Positions 1-9,823 of a stretch of 64,000 nucleotides of DNA are shown here, in pieces. The notes below the pieces were generated by a model. The model made no database searches. It saw only the letters and a program-made list of their open reading frames with translations, and was not told the DNA's origin. The translations under genes and the position numbers were made by a program. Source of the DNA: Halopseudomonas xinjiangensis (lineage in GTDB: Bacteria; Pseudomonadota; Gammaproteobacteria; Pseudomonadales; Pseudomonadaceae); the NCBI GenBank assembly GCA_011050525.1, contig DRFO01000017.1, positions 310,001-374,000 on the forward strand, written 5' to 3'. Within the stretch, counting starts at the first letter, position 1, and the number at the start of each line of letters is the position of its first letter.

Positions 1-351
1 TGTGGCCGTGGCAGAAAGGGTCTGAATGAAGTTCAAGGCGCTGCGCTCTGCGGTGAGCAATCCCCGCGCAGGGCCGCTCAGTTTGCAGAAAACCTGATTG
101 GCTTCGAGCGGTGCACCGTCTGCGGCAAGCCATTCGACGCGGATGGCAGGGTCAATCTGGCGGAATACTTCATCCGCCCAGGCGGTGCCGCACAGCACAG
201 CCGTCTCCCGCGTGATGATTGTGGCGCTGGCAGGTTGGGCGGCCGGGATCAAGGCCGCAGTAATATCTCCGGAACCGACATCTTCGATAAGTGCACTGCG
301 AACATTTTCCGTAATGGATGTCCGCAGATCGTTGAGGACCAGATTCGGCAT
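1..351 (-). CDS. nadC: Nicotinate-nucleotide pyrophosphorylase, N-terminal part
   Basis: Quinolinate phosphoribosyltransferase, which converts quinolinate and PRPP to nicotinate mononucleotide, CO2 and PPi in cytoplasmic de novo NAD synthesis. Only the first 117 residues are inside the window; the gene runs off the left edge. The ATG at 351 gives MPNLVLNDLR followed by EDVGSGDITAALIP, the typical N-terminal half-barrel of NadC. The fragment ends in AERSALNFIQTLS, which matches the conserved AERTALNFLQ element that opens the catalytic domain. The neighbouring DUF1631-ampD-ampE genes are the neighbours I recall for nadC in P. aeruginosa. The gene looks intact as far as visible. Confidence 0.93.
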   Translation of the reverse strand, partial: MPNLVLNDLRTSITENVRSALIEDVGSGDITAALIPAAQPASATIITRETAVLCGTAWADEVFRQIDPAIRVEWLAADGAPLEANQVFCKLSGPARGLLTAERSALNFIQTLSATAT

Positions 352-409
352 GAAAGAGGGCTCCGTCGCTTAATGACAATGGCGGCGAGTATACCCGATT
401 GGAAAGAAG

Positions 410-434
410 ATACCCGCCCTGGGGGGGCGGGTAT
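410..434 (-). terminator. Hairpin terminator after the alanine/Na+ symporter
   Basis: A perfect 10-bp stem (410-419 with 425-434, loop tgggg) lies 12 bases downstream of the symporter stop. Read on the minus strand it is followed by a T-rich stretch, CTTCTTTCC, rather than a clean T run. It separates the symporter from nadC, which reads in the same direction. Confidence 0.6.
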
Positions 435-446
435 GCAGGTGCCTGA

Positions 447-1817
447 TCAGCGATTGCTAATCACATCGGTTGGGTTGTTGAAGTAGTCCTTGGTCAGTTT
501 GAAGACCACTGGACTCAGCAGCAGCAACGCTATCAGGTTAGGTATCGCCATCATCGCGTTCAGCGTATCGGCTACCAGCCAGATGGTGCCGAGATCAATG
601 ATCGGAAGCGTGCCCAGGGGAATGGCCAGTACCCACAGCACGCGGAACGGGATATTCGAGCGTTCACCGAACAGGAACTGCGTGCACTTTTCGCCGTAAA
701 AGCTCCAGCCGATGATGGTGGTGAAGGCAAAAATTGCCAGGCCGATGCTCACGATATACTGCCCCCAGCCGCCAGGCAGCCCCTCGTTAAACGCCAGAGC
801 TGACAGCGAGGCACCATTTTCGCCGCTTTGCCATGCGCCCGTTACCATGATGACCAGGCCGGTGATCGAACAGATGATGATCGTATCGATGAAGGTCCCC
901 AGCATGGCAATCGTACCCTGACGTACTGGATTATTGGTCTGCGCTGCAGCATGAGCGATCGGTGCGCTGCCCAGACCTGCTTCGTTGGAGAATACTCCGC
1001 GAGCGATACCGAACCGCATGGCCGCCCAGATGGTTGCGCCTGCGAACCCGCCTGCGGCAGCAGCCGGATTGAACGCGTGATAGAAGATCAGACCTAAGGC
1101 GTCCGGGACTTCGCTGGCGTGCATGATCAGAATGATCACGCCGCCGCCAACATAGAAAAGCGCCATGATCGGGACCAGCTTGCCGGCAACTTCGCCGATA
1201 CGCTTGATACCGCCGATTAGCACCAGCGCGACCAGAACCGCGATGACGATACCGGTAACCAGAGGTTGAATGCCGAAGGTGCTTTGCAACGCATCAGCCA
1301 CTGAGTTCGACTGGATGGTGTTGCCGATACCGAAACCCGCTAGCATCCCGAAAATCGCAAAAAGCACGCCAAGCCATTTCCATTTGGCGCCCAGGCCGTT
1401 GCGAATGTAATACATCGGCCCGCCAACGTGGTTGCCCCGTGCGTCCTTCTCGCGGTAATGCACGGCCAGCGCTGCTTCGCAGAACTTGGTTGCCATGCCG
1501 ACCACAGCGATCAGCCACATCCAGAACAGGGCGCCAGGTCCGCCAAAGAAAATGGCTGTCGCGACACCCGCAATGTTCCCCGTACCGACCGTGGCAGACA
1601 GCGCGGTCATCAGGGCGTTGAACGGGCTGATATCACCTTCGTCGGTGGTTTTCTTGCGGCCGCGCCAGAGCATGCTGAAGCCGTAAAACAGCTTGCGCTG
1701 GGGTATCAGTTTCAGACCCAGGGTAAGATAAATCCCTGTTCCAGCCAGCAGGGCCAGCATTGCCGGTCCCCACACCACGCCGTTTATGGCATTGATCAAC
1801 GCTATCAGTGATTCCAT
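447..1817 (-). CDS. Alanine/glycine:sodium symporter (AGCS family)
   Basis: Inner-membrane secondary transporter that takes up alanine or glycine with Na+. The 456-residue protein is hydrophobic throughout. It carries family stretches such as NALMTALSATVGTGNIAGVA (about residues 68-87), EAALAVHYRE and GVFSNEAGLGSAPIAHAAA, all typical of AgcS/AlsT/DagA carriers. I chose the ATG at 1817 because GGAGAG lies 8 bases upstream and the protein then opens MESLIALINAINGVVWG as in the family; an upstream in-frame start at 1895 would add an unlikely polar extension. The gene stands alone between its own terminator and a divergent gene. The exact substrate cannot be read from sequence. Confidence 0.9.
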   Translation of the reverse strand: MESLIALINAINGVVWGPAMLALLAGTGIYLTLGLKLIPQRKLFYGFSMLWRGRKKTTDEGDISPFNALMTALSATVGTGNIAGVATAIFFGGPGALFWMWLIAVVGMATKFCEAALAVHYREKDARGNHVGGPMYYIRNGLGAKWKWLGVLFAIFGMLAGFGIGNTIQSNSVADALQSTFGIQPLVTGIVIAVLVALVLIGGIKRIGEVAGKLVPIMALFYVGGGVIILIMHASEVPDALGLIFYHAFNPAAAAGGFAGATIWAAMRFGIARGVFSNEAGLGSAPIAHAAAQTNNPVRQGTIAMLGTFIDTIIICSITGLVIMVTGAWQSGENGASLSALAFNEGLPGGWGQYIVSIGLAIFAFTTIIGWSFYGEKCTQFLFGERSNIPFRVLWVLAIPLGTLPIIDLGTIWLVADTLNAMMAIPNLIALLLLSPVVFKLTKDYFNNPTDVISNR

Positions 1818-2192
1818 TGATGTCGCTCTCCGATAATTATAGTTGTTGTCCATAGCCGCCAGGCTGCACAGCGGACGATTCAAGCGTTCCGGCACAGAGA
1901 CTCAGATTATTCCTCTGGCGACCCAGCCGAGCTACAGCATGGCGGTGTTCAGTTTTAACGGCCTGTCTGTGATCGTCAAATTGTTATAAGAATGCGTCGG
2001 AAGTGGTTGCAGGGCAGTAGATAGAAAAAATGTGAACCAGGTTCAGAAAGCTGGGTAAAAAACTGGTTTTGTAACAAGAATCTGTATACTCGAATAAATT
2101 GACGCCAGATTTATGCCGCATTTAGGGGTCAGCCACTCGCAATCGGGGCTGGCGGCGCTAGGCCTGGCAGGCAACATGCCCGGAGATCTAAC
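1818..2192. other. 375-bp divergent intergenic region
   Basis: Non-coding space between the symporter and the DUF1631 gene, presumably holding both promoters. The one promoter-like element I see for the rightward gene is TATACT at 2085-2090, and it lacks a convincing -35 hexamer. The only other clear elements are the two ribosome binding sites (GGAGAG for the symporter, GGAG at 2182-2185 for DUF1631). No RNA gene or repeat was recognised. Confidence 0.4.
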
Positions 2193-4547
2193 ATGGCCCA
2201 GGATCACAAAATAATCCCCATCAATGCTGGAGACATCCGTCGCCAGGCCCCTGGTTCTGCTCAGCCTGCTTTACCCCAGCCCCTGCGAGCGGTTTCCAAT
2301 CATGCCCTGGGTTTTCTAAAGATCGCGCTTGGAGATCTTTTCGACAACGCTGACGATAGCCTTTTCGAAATGGCTGACCGCGCTGCCAGCAACAATGATC
2401 AAACCCTGTTTTTCGAGGCCATGCGGGTGGTCCGGCTTCAGCGGCATGCGATAGAAAAAGCCTGCGCTGTAGGCTTGGTCAAGGCACTTGAAGCACTGAA
2501 TCAATCAGAGATCCCGGCCAGCCAGGATCTCGGCCAGTCTTTTCAGGTAGATTCGCTTTCCCTGGTTCAGCCGGATGAGCTGGAGCAGTCGGTTGCCCTG
2601 GACGGAATGGTCGGTCGCGTTGTAAGTCGCAACCGACCCGCGCTGGCTCATCTGGCAATTCGCTTGAACAGCCTGGTCAAAGGCCTCGTCGACGAGCGCA
2701 ACAATCCCTTCGGTCCGGCGTCTCTGGCCCAGATATTTGTCGATAGCTATGCCGAGCTGGAGCTGGATATCAAGGTACGTCTGATCATCCTCAAACTGTT
2801 CGAGCGTTATGTTTTCAACCGGGTGGACAGCTTGTATGAAGAGGCGAACAATCTCTTTGTGGCAGCAGGCGTCATGCCGGACCTGACTTTTTCAGCGGTC
2901 AACGGCAAGCGTGGAATGCGCTCCCCGTCAGCCATGGCAACACAGACCATTGCTCGAGGTGAGAGCCCCGACCGGACTGACCACCAGCACGTTCTATCGA
3001 TGTTCAGCGACCTTATCGGAAGCTGGCGCCATGCCAGCGGCGATACGGCCCTTACCAGTCTTGGTTCCTCCGGGGCAACGCCTATGGCGAGCGACGAGCT
3101 GCTCGGTATGCTTGCGCAGATGCCTTTGGACGAACCGGGGGCTGGCGGCAGTTCAATCAACCTGGTGCGTAACCGTATCCACCAACGACTCGGAGAGCAG
3201 CGCCGACAGACTGGCCAGGCGCGTAGCGTCGCCCGGGTCGATGATGATGTCATCAGTCTGGTCTCCATGTTGTTTGATTTCATCCTGGACGACAATAACC
3301 TGCCCGCGGCCTTGAAGGCTCTGGTGGCGCGCCTGCAACTGCCCGTGTTGCGCGTTGCCATAGCGGACAAAAGTTTTTTCAGCCTGTCGAGCCACCCTGC
3401 GCGCCGTCTGCTGAACGAACTGGCCAGGGCGACGCTAGGCTGGAGTGATCACGACGACCTCGGCCGTGACCAGTTGCACCTACTGCTGGAAAGTATCGTA
3501 ACTCGTCTGTTGAGCGAGGCTGATCCGGCGGCCGAACTGTTCGGGCATCTGCATGCCGAGCTGGCAGAGTTCGTCAAGGTTGAGCAACGGCGTTCGAGCC
3601 GCTTCGAGCAGCGCACGCGTGACGCCGAAGAGGGGAGGGCCAAGGTCGATGCTGCCCGTAATCGGGTAGCCGTGCGACTCAACGCGTTGCTTGTAGGAAA
3701 AACCTTGCCGGTTCTGGTAGTGGACATAGTTCGCGACACCTGGAGTCAGGTCATGCAGATGATCTGGTTGCGAGAAGGCGAAGAGTCATCTGCCTGGCAG
3801 GAAGCTATCCACACCGCCGAGAGTCTGATAGACAGTGTCGACTCAGCATCGGTGCTTGATACTGCCGATCGCCAGCGCGGCAGTGAGAAGGTCCGGGAAG
3901 CAGTACGAGGAAGTCTTGATCTCATCGGTTACGACGAGCAGCAAAGCGTGGTGTTGATGGAGCGGCTAGCTGAGCTGCAACACACCATCCTGACCGCAAC
4001 ATCAACCCTGCGCGCAGAGCTTGCAACAATCGAAGCCGACGATGCCGTGTATGAACCACAGCCATCTCGCTATGAGGCGACAGTCCAGAAAGAACGGGCA
4101 ACCGAGCTGATCGGTCTGGATGAACTGGCGCTGGACGACTCTGCTTCCAATACTGAACCTGACGAGCCGCTATTCGAGGCTGTACATGTTGTCGAGCCAG
4201 TACTCCAGGCTGGCTCCGGCTCGATCGAAGCCGAGCTGGTGTCGGATCTGCCCAGCGTGGATGCTGCGAGTTGGGTGGATAATCTTCACACCGGAGGGTG
4301 GTTCGAGCTGACTGCAGCAGAGGGGCAACCAGTACAGCGTTGTAAACTGGCTGCCATTATCAGCTTCAGCGGCAAATATATTTTCGTCAATCGGAGCGGG
4401 ATGAAGGTGGCTGAATACGGTAAGTCCGCTCTGTACCATCATTTTGATCAAGGCCTGATCCGCCTGGTTGACGACAACCAACTGTTTGATCGCGCATTGG
4501 AGTCGGTCATTGGTAATCTGCGTCGGCTCCAGTCGGCCACGAGCTGA
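2193..4547 (+). CDS. DUF1631 family protein
   Basis: Conserved protein of unknown function, 784 residues, matching the large DUF1631 proteins of Pseudomonas, sometimes mis-annotated as thymidine phosphorylase. The N-terminal two thirds are predicted helical and acidic, without a signal peptide or membrane span, so it is probably cytoplasmic. The last 100 residues change character. They form a compact beta-rich module with GGWFELTAAEGQPVQRCKLA, then YIFVNRSGMKVAEY and a final helix LFDRALESVIGNLRRLQ, a layout reminiscent of PilZ-like domains, though no PilZ RxxxR/DxSxxG signature is present. GGAG is 7 bases before the ATG. It sits 61 bases upstream of ampD on the same strand and may share its transcript. 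Function is unknown. Confidence 0.88.
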   Translation: MAQDHKIIPINAGDIRRQAPGSAQPALPQPLRAVSNHALGFLKIALGDLFDNADDSLFEMADRAASNNDQTLFFEAMRVVRLQRHAIEKACAVGLVKALEALNQSEIPASQDLGQSFQVDSLSLVQPDELEQSVALDGMVGRVVSRNRPALAHLAIRLNSLVKGLVDERNNPFGPASLAQIFVDSYAELELDIKVRLIILKLFERYVFNRVDSLYEEANNLFVAAGVMPDLTFSAVNGKRGMRSPSAMATQTIARGESPDRTDHQHVLSMFSDLIGSWRHASGDTALTSLGSSGATPMASDELLGMLAQMPLDEPGAGGSSINLVRNRIHQRLGEQRRQTGQARSVARVDDDVISLVSMLFDFILDDNNLPAALKALVARLQLPVLRVAIADKSFFSLSSHPARRLLNELARATLGWSDHDDLGRDQLHLLLESIVTRLLSEADPAAELFGHLHAELAEFVKVEQRRSSRFEQRTRDAEEGRAKVDAARNRVAVRLNALLVGKTLPVLVVDIVRDTWSQVMQMIWLREGEESSAWQEAIHTAESLIDSVDSASVLDTADRQRGSEKVREAVRGSLDLIGYDEQQSVVLMERLAELQHTILTATSTLRAELATIEADDAVYEPQPSRYEATVQKERATELIGLDELALDDSASNTEPDEPLFEAVHVVEPVLQAGSGSIEAELVSDLPSVDAASWVDNLHTGGWFELTAAEGQPVQRCKLAAIISFSGKYIFVNRSGMKVAEYGKSALYHHFDQGLIRLVDDNQLFDRALESVIGNLRRLQSATS

Positions 4548-4608
4548 ACGGGAATAGTGCTTCAATCCGTGTGGCCTGCTAGCATTGCGCTTTTGCCGGT
4601 GGGTTTTC

Positions 4609-5193
4609 ATGCACAAAGTCGCAGACGATGGCTGGTTCAGTGGCGCCGAGGTTTGCGCTACTTCGCACTTCAACGCGCGCCCACCCGGTGAATCGATATC
4701 GTTACTGGTGATTCATAATATAAGCCTGCCTCCCGGACAATTCGGGGGCAAGCATGTGCAGCGTTTTTTCACTGGTCAGATAGATCCTGCTGGCCACCCC
4801 TATTTTTCCGAGATTGCTCACCTGCGGGTTTCCGCGCATTTTCTGATTGAACGCGATGGGGCTGTCACCCAGTTTGTTTCCTGTCTGAACCGTGCATGGC
4901 ATGCCGGGGATTCGCGGTATGCCCGGCGTTCGGACTGCAATGATTTTTCCATTGGCGTCGAACTTGAGGGCACCGATGACGAGCCTTACAGCGCAGATCA
5001 GTACTCCGCTCTGGTTGAACTTACTTGCGCGCTGAGGAAGGCCTATCCAGACATTACGCCCGGTCGCATTACCGGGCACGAGTTCATTGCACCGGGGCGT
5101 AAGACCGATCCAGGCCCCGGCTTCGATTGGCATCATTACCTGCGCTGTGTCACCGGGCATGCGGTTCCTGGTCAGCAAGAGAGCCTTCCATGA
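4609..5193 (+). CDS. ampD: 1,6-anhydro-N-acetylmuramyl-L-alanine amidase AmpD
   Basis: Cytoplasmic zinc amidase of cell-wall recycling. It cleaves the peptide from 1,6-anhydroMurNAc-peptides and thereby keeps beta-lactamase inducer levels low. The 194-residue protein has the amidase_2 fold with zinc ligands visible as His36 (LLVIHNISLP), His157 and Asp167 (ITGHEFIAPGRKTDPGPGFD), the arrangement known for AmpD. I chose the ATG at 4609 (MHKVADDGWFSGA); an earlier in-frame start at 4585 would add eight unlike residues. Its stop codon overlaps the ampE start by four bases (ATGA), so the two are translationally coupled. AmpG, the permease that brings in its substrate, is encoded at 13-14 kb. Confidence 0.95.
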   Translation: MHKVADDGWFSGAEVCATSHFNARPPGESISLLVIHNISLPPGQFGGKHVQRFFTGQIDPAGHPYFSEIAHLRVSAHFLIERDGAVTQFVSCLNRAWHAGDSRYARRSDCNDFSIGVELEGTDDEPYSADQYSALVELTCALRKAYPDITPGRITGHEFIAPGRKTDPGPGFDWHHYLRCVTGHAVPGQQESLP

Positions 5194-6005
5194 GTTTTCT
5201 GGTGTTGTTGTTGGTTGCGCTTATTCTGCGCTTCACCCCCTGGCGGCACGGCTTTCCGCTGGATGTGCTCGGGCGCTGGACCGCCTGGGTGTGGCGCGTT
5301 GCTGGTCGACGTCCGATCTGGCAGAGAATAATGCTGCTGGCTTTGCCGCTGCCCCTTTTGGGGTTGGTGCTCTGGGGTGTGCATGAAACCGCATACGGGT
5401 TGGTCAGTCTGGCGTTGCAGACCTGCTTGCTGTTTCTCTGCGTAGGTCGGACGGATCCGATGGGCAAGCTGACCGCACCACTGGATGAGGCCTGGCTGAG
5501 ACAGGATTACGAAGCGGCAAGCCTGTTGGCGGAGCAGGAATTCGGTGTGCTGGGTGAGGATTCACAGGATTTGATAGCGGCTGTTCGCGGGCATCTGGTC
5601 TGGGAAGCCTGCCACGGATATTTCGCCCCAGCTTTCTGGTTTGTTCTGCTTGGCCCCATCGCGGCAATCGGATACAGGCTGGCCTGGCTGGCTGAACAGC
5701 AAAATCCAGATGGTCGTGAATCTTTTGCTGCCGAAACGACCCACGCCCTTGAGTGGCTGCCAATCCGGCTCATGGGGTTGGGTTTTGCTCTGGTCGGACA
5801 CTTCGACCGAACGCTCCGCGCCGTCAGAGACACGCTGACGCAATGGGACATCTCCAGCAAAAAACTGGCCAGGCTTTATGTCAATGTTGCCCTGGATGCA
5901 GACGCTGAAGCTGGCGTCTCTCCGCTGGCCAGCGCGCGGGTTCTTCTCCAGCGCACGGTCTTGGTGTGGGCTGTTGCCATCGCCTTTCTAGTGCTGGTGG
6001 GCTAA
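5190..6005 (+). CDS. ampE: Regulatory signalling modulator AmpE
   Basis: Inner-membrane partner of AmpD, with a proposed role in sensing and signalling during beta-lactamase induction; its biochemical activity is not established. The 271-residue protein has hydrophobic segments near residues 3-15, 45-75, 150-170 and 250-271. It contains conserved stretches such as RDYEAASLLAEQEF-like QDYEAASLLAEQEF and a buried FWFVLLGPIAAIGYRL helix. The start is the ATG at 5190, inside the ATGA overlap with ampD; longer in-frame openings lie wholly inside ampD and are out of family. The ampDE order is standard for pseudomonads. Confidence 0.93.
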   Translation: MSFLVLLLVALILRFTPWRHGFPLDVLGRWTAWVWRVAGRRPIWQRIMLLALPLPLLGLVLWGVHETAYGLVSLALQTCLLFLCVGRTDPMGKLTAPLDEAWLRQDYEAASLLAEQEFGVLGEDSQDLIAAVRGHLVWEACHGYFAPAFWFVLLGPIAAIGYRLAWLAEQQNPDGRESFAAETTHALEWLPIRLMGLGFALVGHFDRTLRAVRDTLTQWDISSKKLARLYVNVALDADAEAGVSPLASARVLLQRTVLVWAVAIAFLVLVG

Positions 6006-6183
6006 AGGTCTCGGTTCGGACGCCGATAGAGTCAATATGGGACTGACAAAGAATGGCGATGACCTTGTCGCAGCTTCGTTCAGGCTGTCTTGAATACCCT
6101 TGAGTGCCCCATTAGATGGAAGCCCCTTTTTCGTTTCGCATGTCGCAACACCACCGCATCCGCGTCAGCACTAGGAGAATTGC

Positions 6184-8202
6184 GTGAATAGTCTCTTGGC
6201 CCCAGCCATAGCCATGATGAACCGGCTTAGTTACGGAATGAAGTTTTGCCTGATCGGCATGCTGTGCTTCATTCCGTTGATCGTCATCAGCAGTATGCTG
6301 GTGCAGCAAGCCTATGATCGCCTCCAACTAACCCAGCGGGCCTTGGACAGCATGGCTATGCTCCGCCAGACCAGTGCGTTGCTGCGTGATGCGGAGACCT
6401 TGCGAGACCTGGATATGGTCCTCGACCAGCTGAGCCAGGGGGAATATGCCGCTGATCTGGAACAGCGCACCCAGCGCTTGCGCAGCCAGGTGGTGGATTC
6501 CCTGAAGAAACTACCGCTGGATAGCGACGATCCAGGCGCTGTTGATCTTATTGCCAAGCGGGATGAACTGGCCGCAACCTATACCCAGCTGGGAAACACC
6601 TCCGTACGCAGTCGGGGCGCCATGTCTGCCCAGGCATTCGGCGAAGCGTCCTCCCTGCTGAGTTTTAGCGCTGCCTACGCCGGCTTGCCCCAGGACTACG
6701 ACCGTAACGTCCGCCAGCTGAGCGATCTGCTGACTGACGTCACCCCACAGATTAGCGCTGCGATTGGCGAAGGTCGCGCGGTGGGTGCATATTCCATCGG
6801 ACTGGGCTATCTGAACTCTGATGCCAGCCGTTCCATGGATGACCTTATCGAGACGATGCAGCGTCTGTCTGCCGAATACTCTCAGGTACTGGGCATGAGC
6901 TTGGCCGGTCAAGACCTTGCCGAGTTGCGAGCCGCCTCGGTGGCGAGCCTTGAGAGCCTTGCCACCACCAGCCTGATCTTCGAGGAAGACATCATTCTGG
7001 CCAGCGTGCTGGAAGGTTCCTGGTCCTCCTATTTTGAGCGCATCACTGCCGAAATCGACAAGACCTACAATTTCAACAAGGCTATCTTTAATTCGCTGGA
7101 GGGCATGCTCCAAGCCCGTCTGGGCGAAAATCTGCGTTCGATGATGATTCTGATTGCGTCGCTGGTAGCGGTACTGGTGTTGATCGTTTATCTGTACCTG
7201 GGGTTTTACATGGCTACCCGCCGCACCCTGCACAAGCTTTCGGTGCTGATGGGGCAGGTAGCTAATGGTGACATGACCGTCAGGGTCGAAGTCGAGAGTA
7301 AAGACGAGCTGGGTGCGTTGGCGGGGGAGTTCAACGAGACGGTCCAGCGTATTCGTGGTCTTATCCAGCAGGTGAGTCAGACATCGGGACTGGTTCAAGA
7401 GCAGTCGCAGCAGGTGGAAAATATTTCCAGCGAAAGCAGCAGCGCAGTAGCTGCCCAGCGCAGCCAGATCGAGCAGGTAGCTACCGCCATGAACGAAATG
7501 GCCGCTACGTCCCAGGAAGTTGCCCGCAGCGCAGCGGCCGCCGTGGTCAACGCCGAGAAGGTCAATGCCGAGACAGCGAGCGGACGCAATCTGGTGGAAT
7601 CATCGGTGGCCGGAATCGAAAAGCTGGCCGGAGAAATCGACAACTCGGTGAAGGTTATCAATCAACTCGCCAGTGACAGTTCTTCTATCAGCCGAGTGCT
7701 TGAGGTAATCAAGGGTGTGGCTGAACAAACCAACCTGCTCGCCTTGAACGCAGCGATTGAAGCTGCCAGGGCGGGTGAGCAGGGCAGAGGGTTCGCCGTA
7801 GTCGCAGACGAGGTGCGTACCCTGGCTCGTCGCACACAGCAGTCCACCGAAGAGATAGAACAGATGATCGCCAGGTTGCAGTCGGGCGTTGGCGCGGCGG
7901 TAAAAGCCATGGGCACCAGTCACAGCATGACCGGCGCCACGGTGGACTCGTCGTTGAAAGTGCAGGATGCGCTAGGCAACATTCTCCGGGCGGTCACTCA
8001 CATCGTTGACCAGAGCCAGCAGATTGCGGCAGCGGCAGAGGAGCAGACAGCGGTCAGCCATGATATTGATCAGAATATCGTGCAGATAAACCAGGCTGGG
8101 GAGCGCACGGCAGAGGGAGCCCGCATGGCGGAAAACGCGAGCAATCGCATGGGGCAACTGGTGCAGGAACTGCAAAAAATCATCAGCGCTTTCCGGGTCT
8201 GA
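6184..8202 (+). CDS. Methyl-accepting chemotaxis protein
   Basis: Transmembrane chemoreceptor that signals through CheW/CheA. Order of domains over 672 residues: membrane span 21-40, a large periplasmic sensing region to about 318, second span 320-342, HAMP 343-395, then a long cytoplasmic coiled coil. The hairpin tip is clear near residues 512-545, with [20 protein letters not shown] and [17 protein letters not shown]. There is no C-terminal CheR-tethering pentapeptide; the protein ends [10 protein letters not shown]. The start is a GTG at 6184 preceded by AGGAG six bases away. A chemoreceptor gene next to ampE is also the order I recall in P. aeruginosa. The ligand is unknown. Confidence 0.93.
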   Translation: MNSLLAPAIAMMNRLSYGMKFCLIGMLCFIPLIVISSMLVQQAYDRLQLTQRALDSMAMLRQTSALLRDAETLRDLDMVLDQLSQGEYAADLEQRTQRLRSQVVDSLKKLPLDSDDPGAVDLIAKRDELAATYTQLGNTSVRSRGAMSAQAFGEASSLLSFSAAYAGLPQDYDRNVRQLSDLLTDVTPQISAAIGEGRAVGAYSIGLGYLNSDASRSMDDLIETMQRLSAEYSQVLGMSLAGQDLAELRAASVASLESLATTSLIFEEDIILASVLEGSWSSYFERITAEIDKTYNFNKAIFNSLEGMLQARLGENLRSMMILIASLVAVLVLIVYLYLGFYMATRRTLHKLSVLMGQVANGDMTVRVEVESKDELGALAGEFNETVQRIRGLIQQVSQTSGLVQEQSQQVENISSESSSAVAAQRSQIEQVATAMNEMAATSQEVARSAAAAVVNAEKVNAETASGRNLVESSVAGIEKLAGEIDNSVKVINQLASDSSSISRVLEVIKGVAEQTNLLALNAAIEAARAGEQGRGFAVVADEVRTLARRTQQSTEEIEQMIARLQSGVGAAVKAMGTSHSMTGATVDSSLKVQDALGNILRAVTHIVDQSQQIAAAAEEQTAVSHDIDQNIVQINQAGERTAEGARMAENASNRMGQLVQELQKIISAFRV

Positions 8203-8237
8203 CGGTCAGGCCTGAAAAAGCGCTGCGGGCAAGTCTG

Positions 8238-8804
8238 CTAGAGGGTAGGTTTGGGTTTAGGCTCCCAAAGTACTTCCGGAGTAGCCTGAAGCCGTGCAAT
8301 GGTTCGTGCGGCTACGAATAGCAGGTCCGAAAGACGATTGAGGTAAATGAGCGCCTGCTCATTTACCGGGTCCTGGTTGGCCAGGGTGAGATACCGTCTT
8401 TCCGCACGACGACAGACACTGCGTGCCAGGTGCGCCAACGCTATACAGCGTGAACCGCCCGGCAGGATAAAGTTTTTCAGGGGCGCCAGTTCACCATTGA
8501 AGCCGTCGATCAATTCCTCAAGCCCCGCCACATCGCCCGCACTGATGATGTCATAACCCGGCACAGCCAGCTCTCCGCCCAGATCGAAAAGGCGATGTTG
8601 AATGGGCCCCATGGTCTGGCATAGCTCGCTCAGCCCTTCGGCAGCTAACTCGATCAGCAGCAGGCCTAACTGACTGTTGAGTTCGTCAACGCTGCCCATA
8701 GCCTCGATACGCGGATGATCCTTGCCTAGCCTGCTGCCATCTGCGAGACCCGTCTGGCCCTTGTCCCCGGTGCGGGTATAAAGTTTGCTCAAGCGAAAGC
8801 CCAT
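8238..8804 (-). CDS. Cob(I)yrinic acid a,c-diamide adenosyltransferase (PduO type)
   Basis: ATP:cob(I)alamin adenosyltransferase, which makes adenosylcobalamin for B12-dependent enzymes. The 188-residue protein shows the PduO-type signatures: YTRTGDKGQTGLADG near the N-terminus (ATP-binding loop), GSVDELNSQLG, FILPGG and SVCRRAERR (catalytic Arg region). The chosen ATG at 8804 gives MGFRLSKLYTRTG, with AGGG about nine bases upstream; a longer reading from 8909 would add about 35 residues with no family match and would cross into the panE stop region. It converges with the chemoreceptor gene and follows panE by about 100 bases on the same strand. Confidence 0.92.
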   Translation of the reverse strand: MGFRLSKLYTRTGDKGQTGLADGSRLGKDHPRIEAMGSVDELNSQLGLLLIELAAEGLSELCQTMGPIQHRLFDLGGELAVPGYDIISAGDVAGLEELIDGFNGELAPLKNFILPGGSRCIALAHLARSVCRRAERRYLTLANQDPVNEQALIYLNRLSDLLFVAARTIARLQATPEVLWEPKPKPTL

Positions 8805-8905
8805 GATGTGTAACCCTGTATATGAAATAGACGCGGAGCCGTCACCGGCTGGATCTGACAATGCACGCAGATTAGCCGGAAACGCCAGCGCTACCAAGCC
8901 AGACG

Positions 8906-9823
8906 TCAATCCTGCGGCAGCCCAAGCGTTGCCAGATGTGTTCTCAGTTCCTGATAGAGGCTTTGCAGCGTTGGGAGGTGCAGGCCACTCAATAAGGCCT
9001 GTCTGCTGGCGTAGCCCAGAATGAAATCGATTTCCGTACGTCGGCCTGCGGCCACGTCCTGACGCATCGAAGAGCTGTTCGAATGGGTCCGAGAGATAAC
9101 GTCATGCACCATGGTGCTCAGCTCTTCCTGAGATATATCCAGGCCTTGAAGACCCAGCAGTTCGCGCAGCTCGATCGTTAAGGCATTCAGGCGTTTGCCG
9201 GCAAGCTCGGGGACCTGGCCGTTGGTACAGTCATGCAGGACGGTAAAGGGATTGATGGCGCAGTTGATAGCGAGTTTCTGCCAGAGGATCCGGGTTATGT
9301 CGGGCTCCCACTCCAGCGCGATACCTGCGTCGACGAATTGCTGCAGCCAGATCGGCGAAGGGGCGCCCTGCGGATCGCCGAGGCGGGTTATGCCCGCTCC
9401 AGCCCACACTACATGGCCGGGCTCTTTGGTATAGGCTCCATCGGTCGTGCTGGCATAAAGCACCTTGAGATGCGGATAAGCCAGGGAGGCATTCTGTTGA
9501 CTGCCCATTCCGTTCTGCAGCATCAATATGTTGCAGTGCGGAGCTAATCGATGAGCAATGGAGGCCAGAGCCGCTGCCGCGGAATAGGCTTTGGTGGCGA
9601 CTATTACCCGCTCGACTGGCTGAGCGCTGGACCTGGCGCATTCGGCCCCGATACCAACCGGCTCGGTTTGGCCGAGGTGTTCAAAGAGCACAGTACTCCC
9701 GCGCGATTGCCATTCCGTCAACGCCGAAGGCGTGCGCAGGATGAGTCTGCAATCGATCCCTGCCGAGGCAAGTCGGGCTGACCAGAGCAGTCCGAGGCTG
9801 CCAGCGCCCAATACGTGAATCAT
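8906..9823 (-). CDS. panE: 2-dehydropantoate 2-reductase
   Basis: Ketopantoate reductase, which reduces 2-dehydropantoate to pantoate with NADPH in pantothenate and CoA synthesis. The 305-residue protein opens MIHVLGAGSLGLLW, a Rossmann GxGxxG-type loop. It has the conserved ATKAYSAAAAL lysine region and the KLAINCAINPF substrate-binding stretch, then the helical C-terminal domain. The ATG follows directly on the TGA of the upstream response-regulator gene (TGAATG), so the two are surely co-transcribed and probably translationally coupled. I recall the same pairing in P. aeruginosa. No reason for linking a CoA-pathway enzyme to a response regulator is evident. Confidence 0.92.
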   Translation of the reverse strand: MIHVLGAGSLGLLWSARLASAGIDCRLILRTPSALTEWQSRGSTVLFEHLGQTEPVGIGAECARSSAQPVERVIVATKAYSAAAALASIAHRLAPHCNILMLQNGMGSQQNASLAYPHLKVLYASTTDGAYTKEPGHVVWAGAGITRLGDPQGAPSPIWLQQFVDAGIALEWEPDITRILWQKLAINCAINPFTVLHDCTNGQVPELAGKRLNALTIELRELLGLQGLDISQEELSTMVHDVISRTHSNSSSMRQDVAAGRRTEIDFILGYASRQALLSGLHLPTLQSLYQELRTHLATLGLPQD

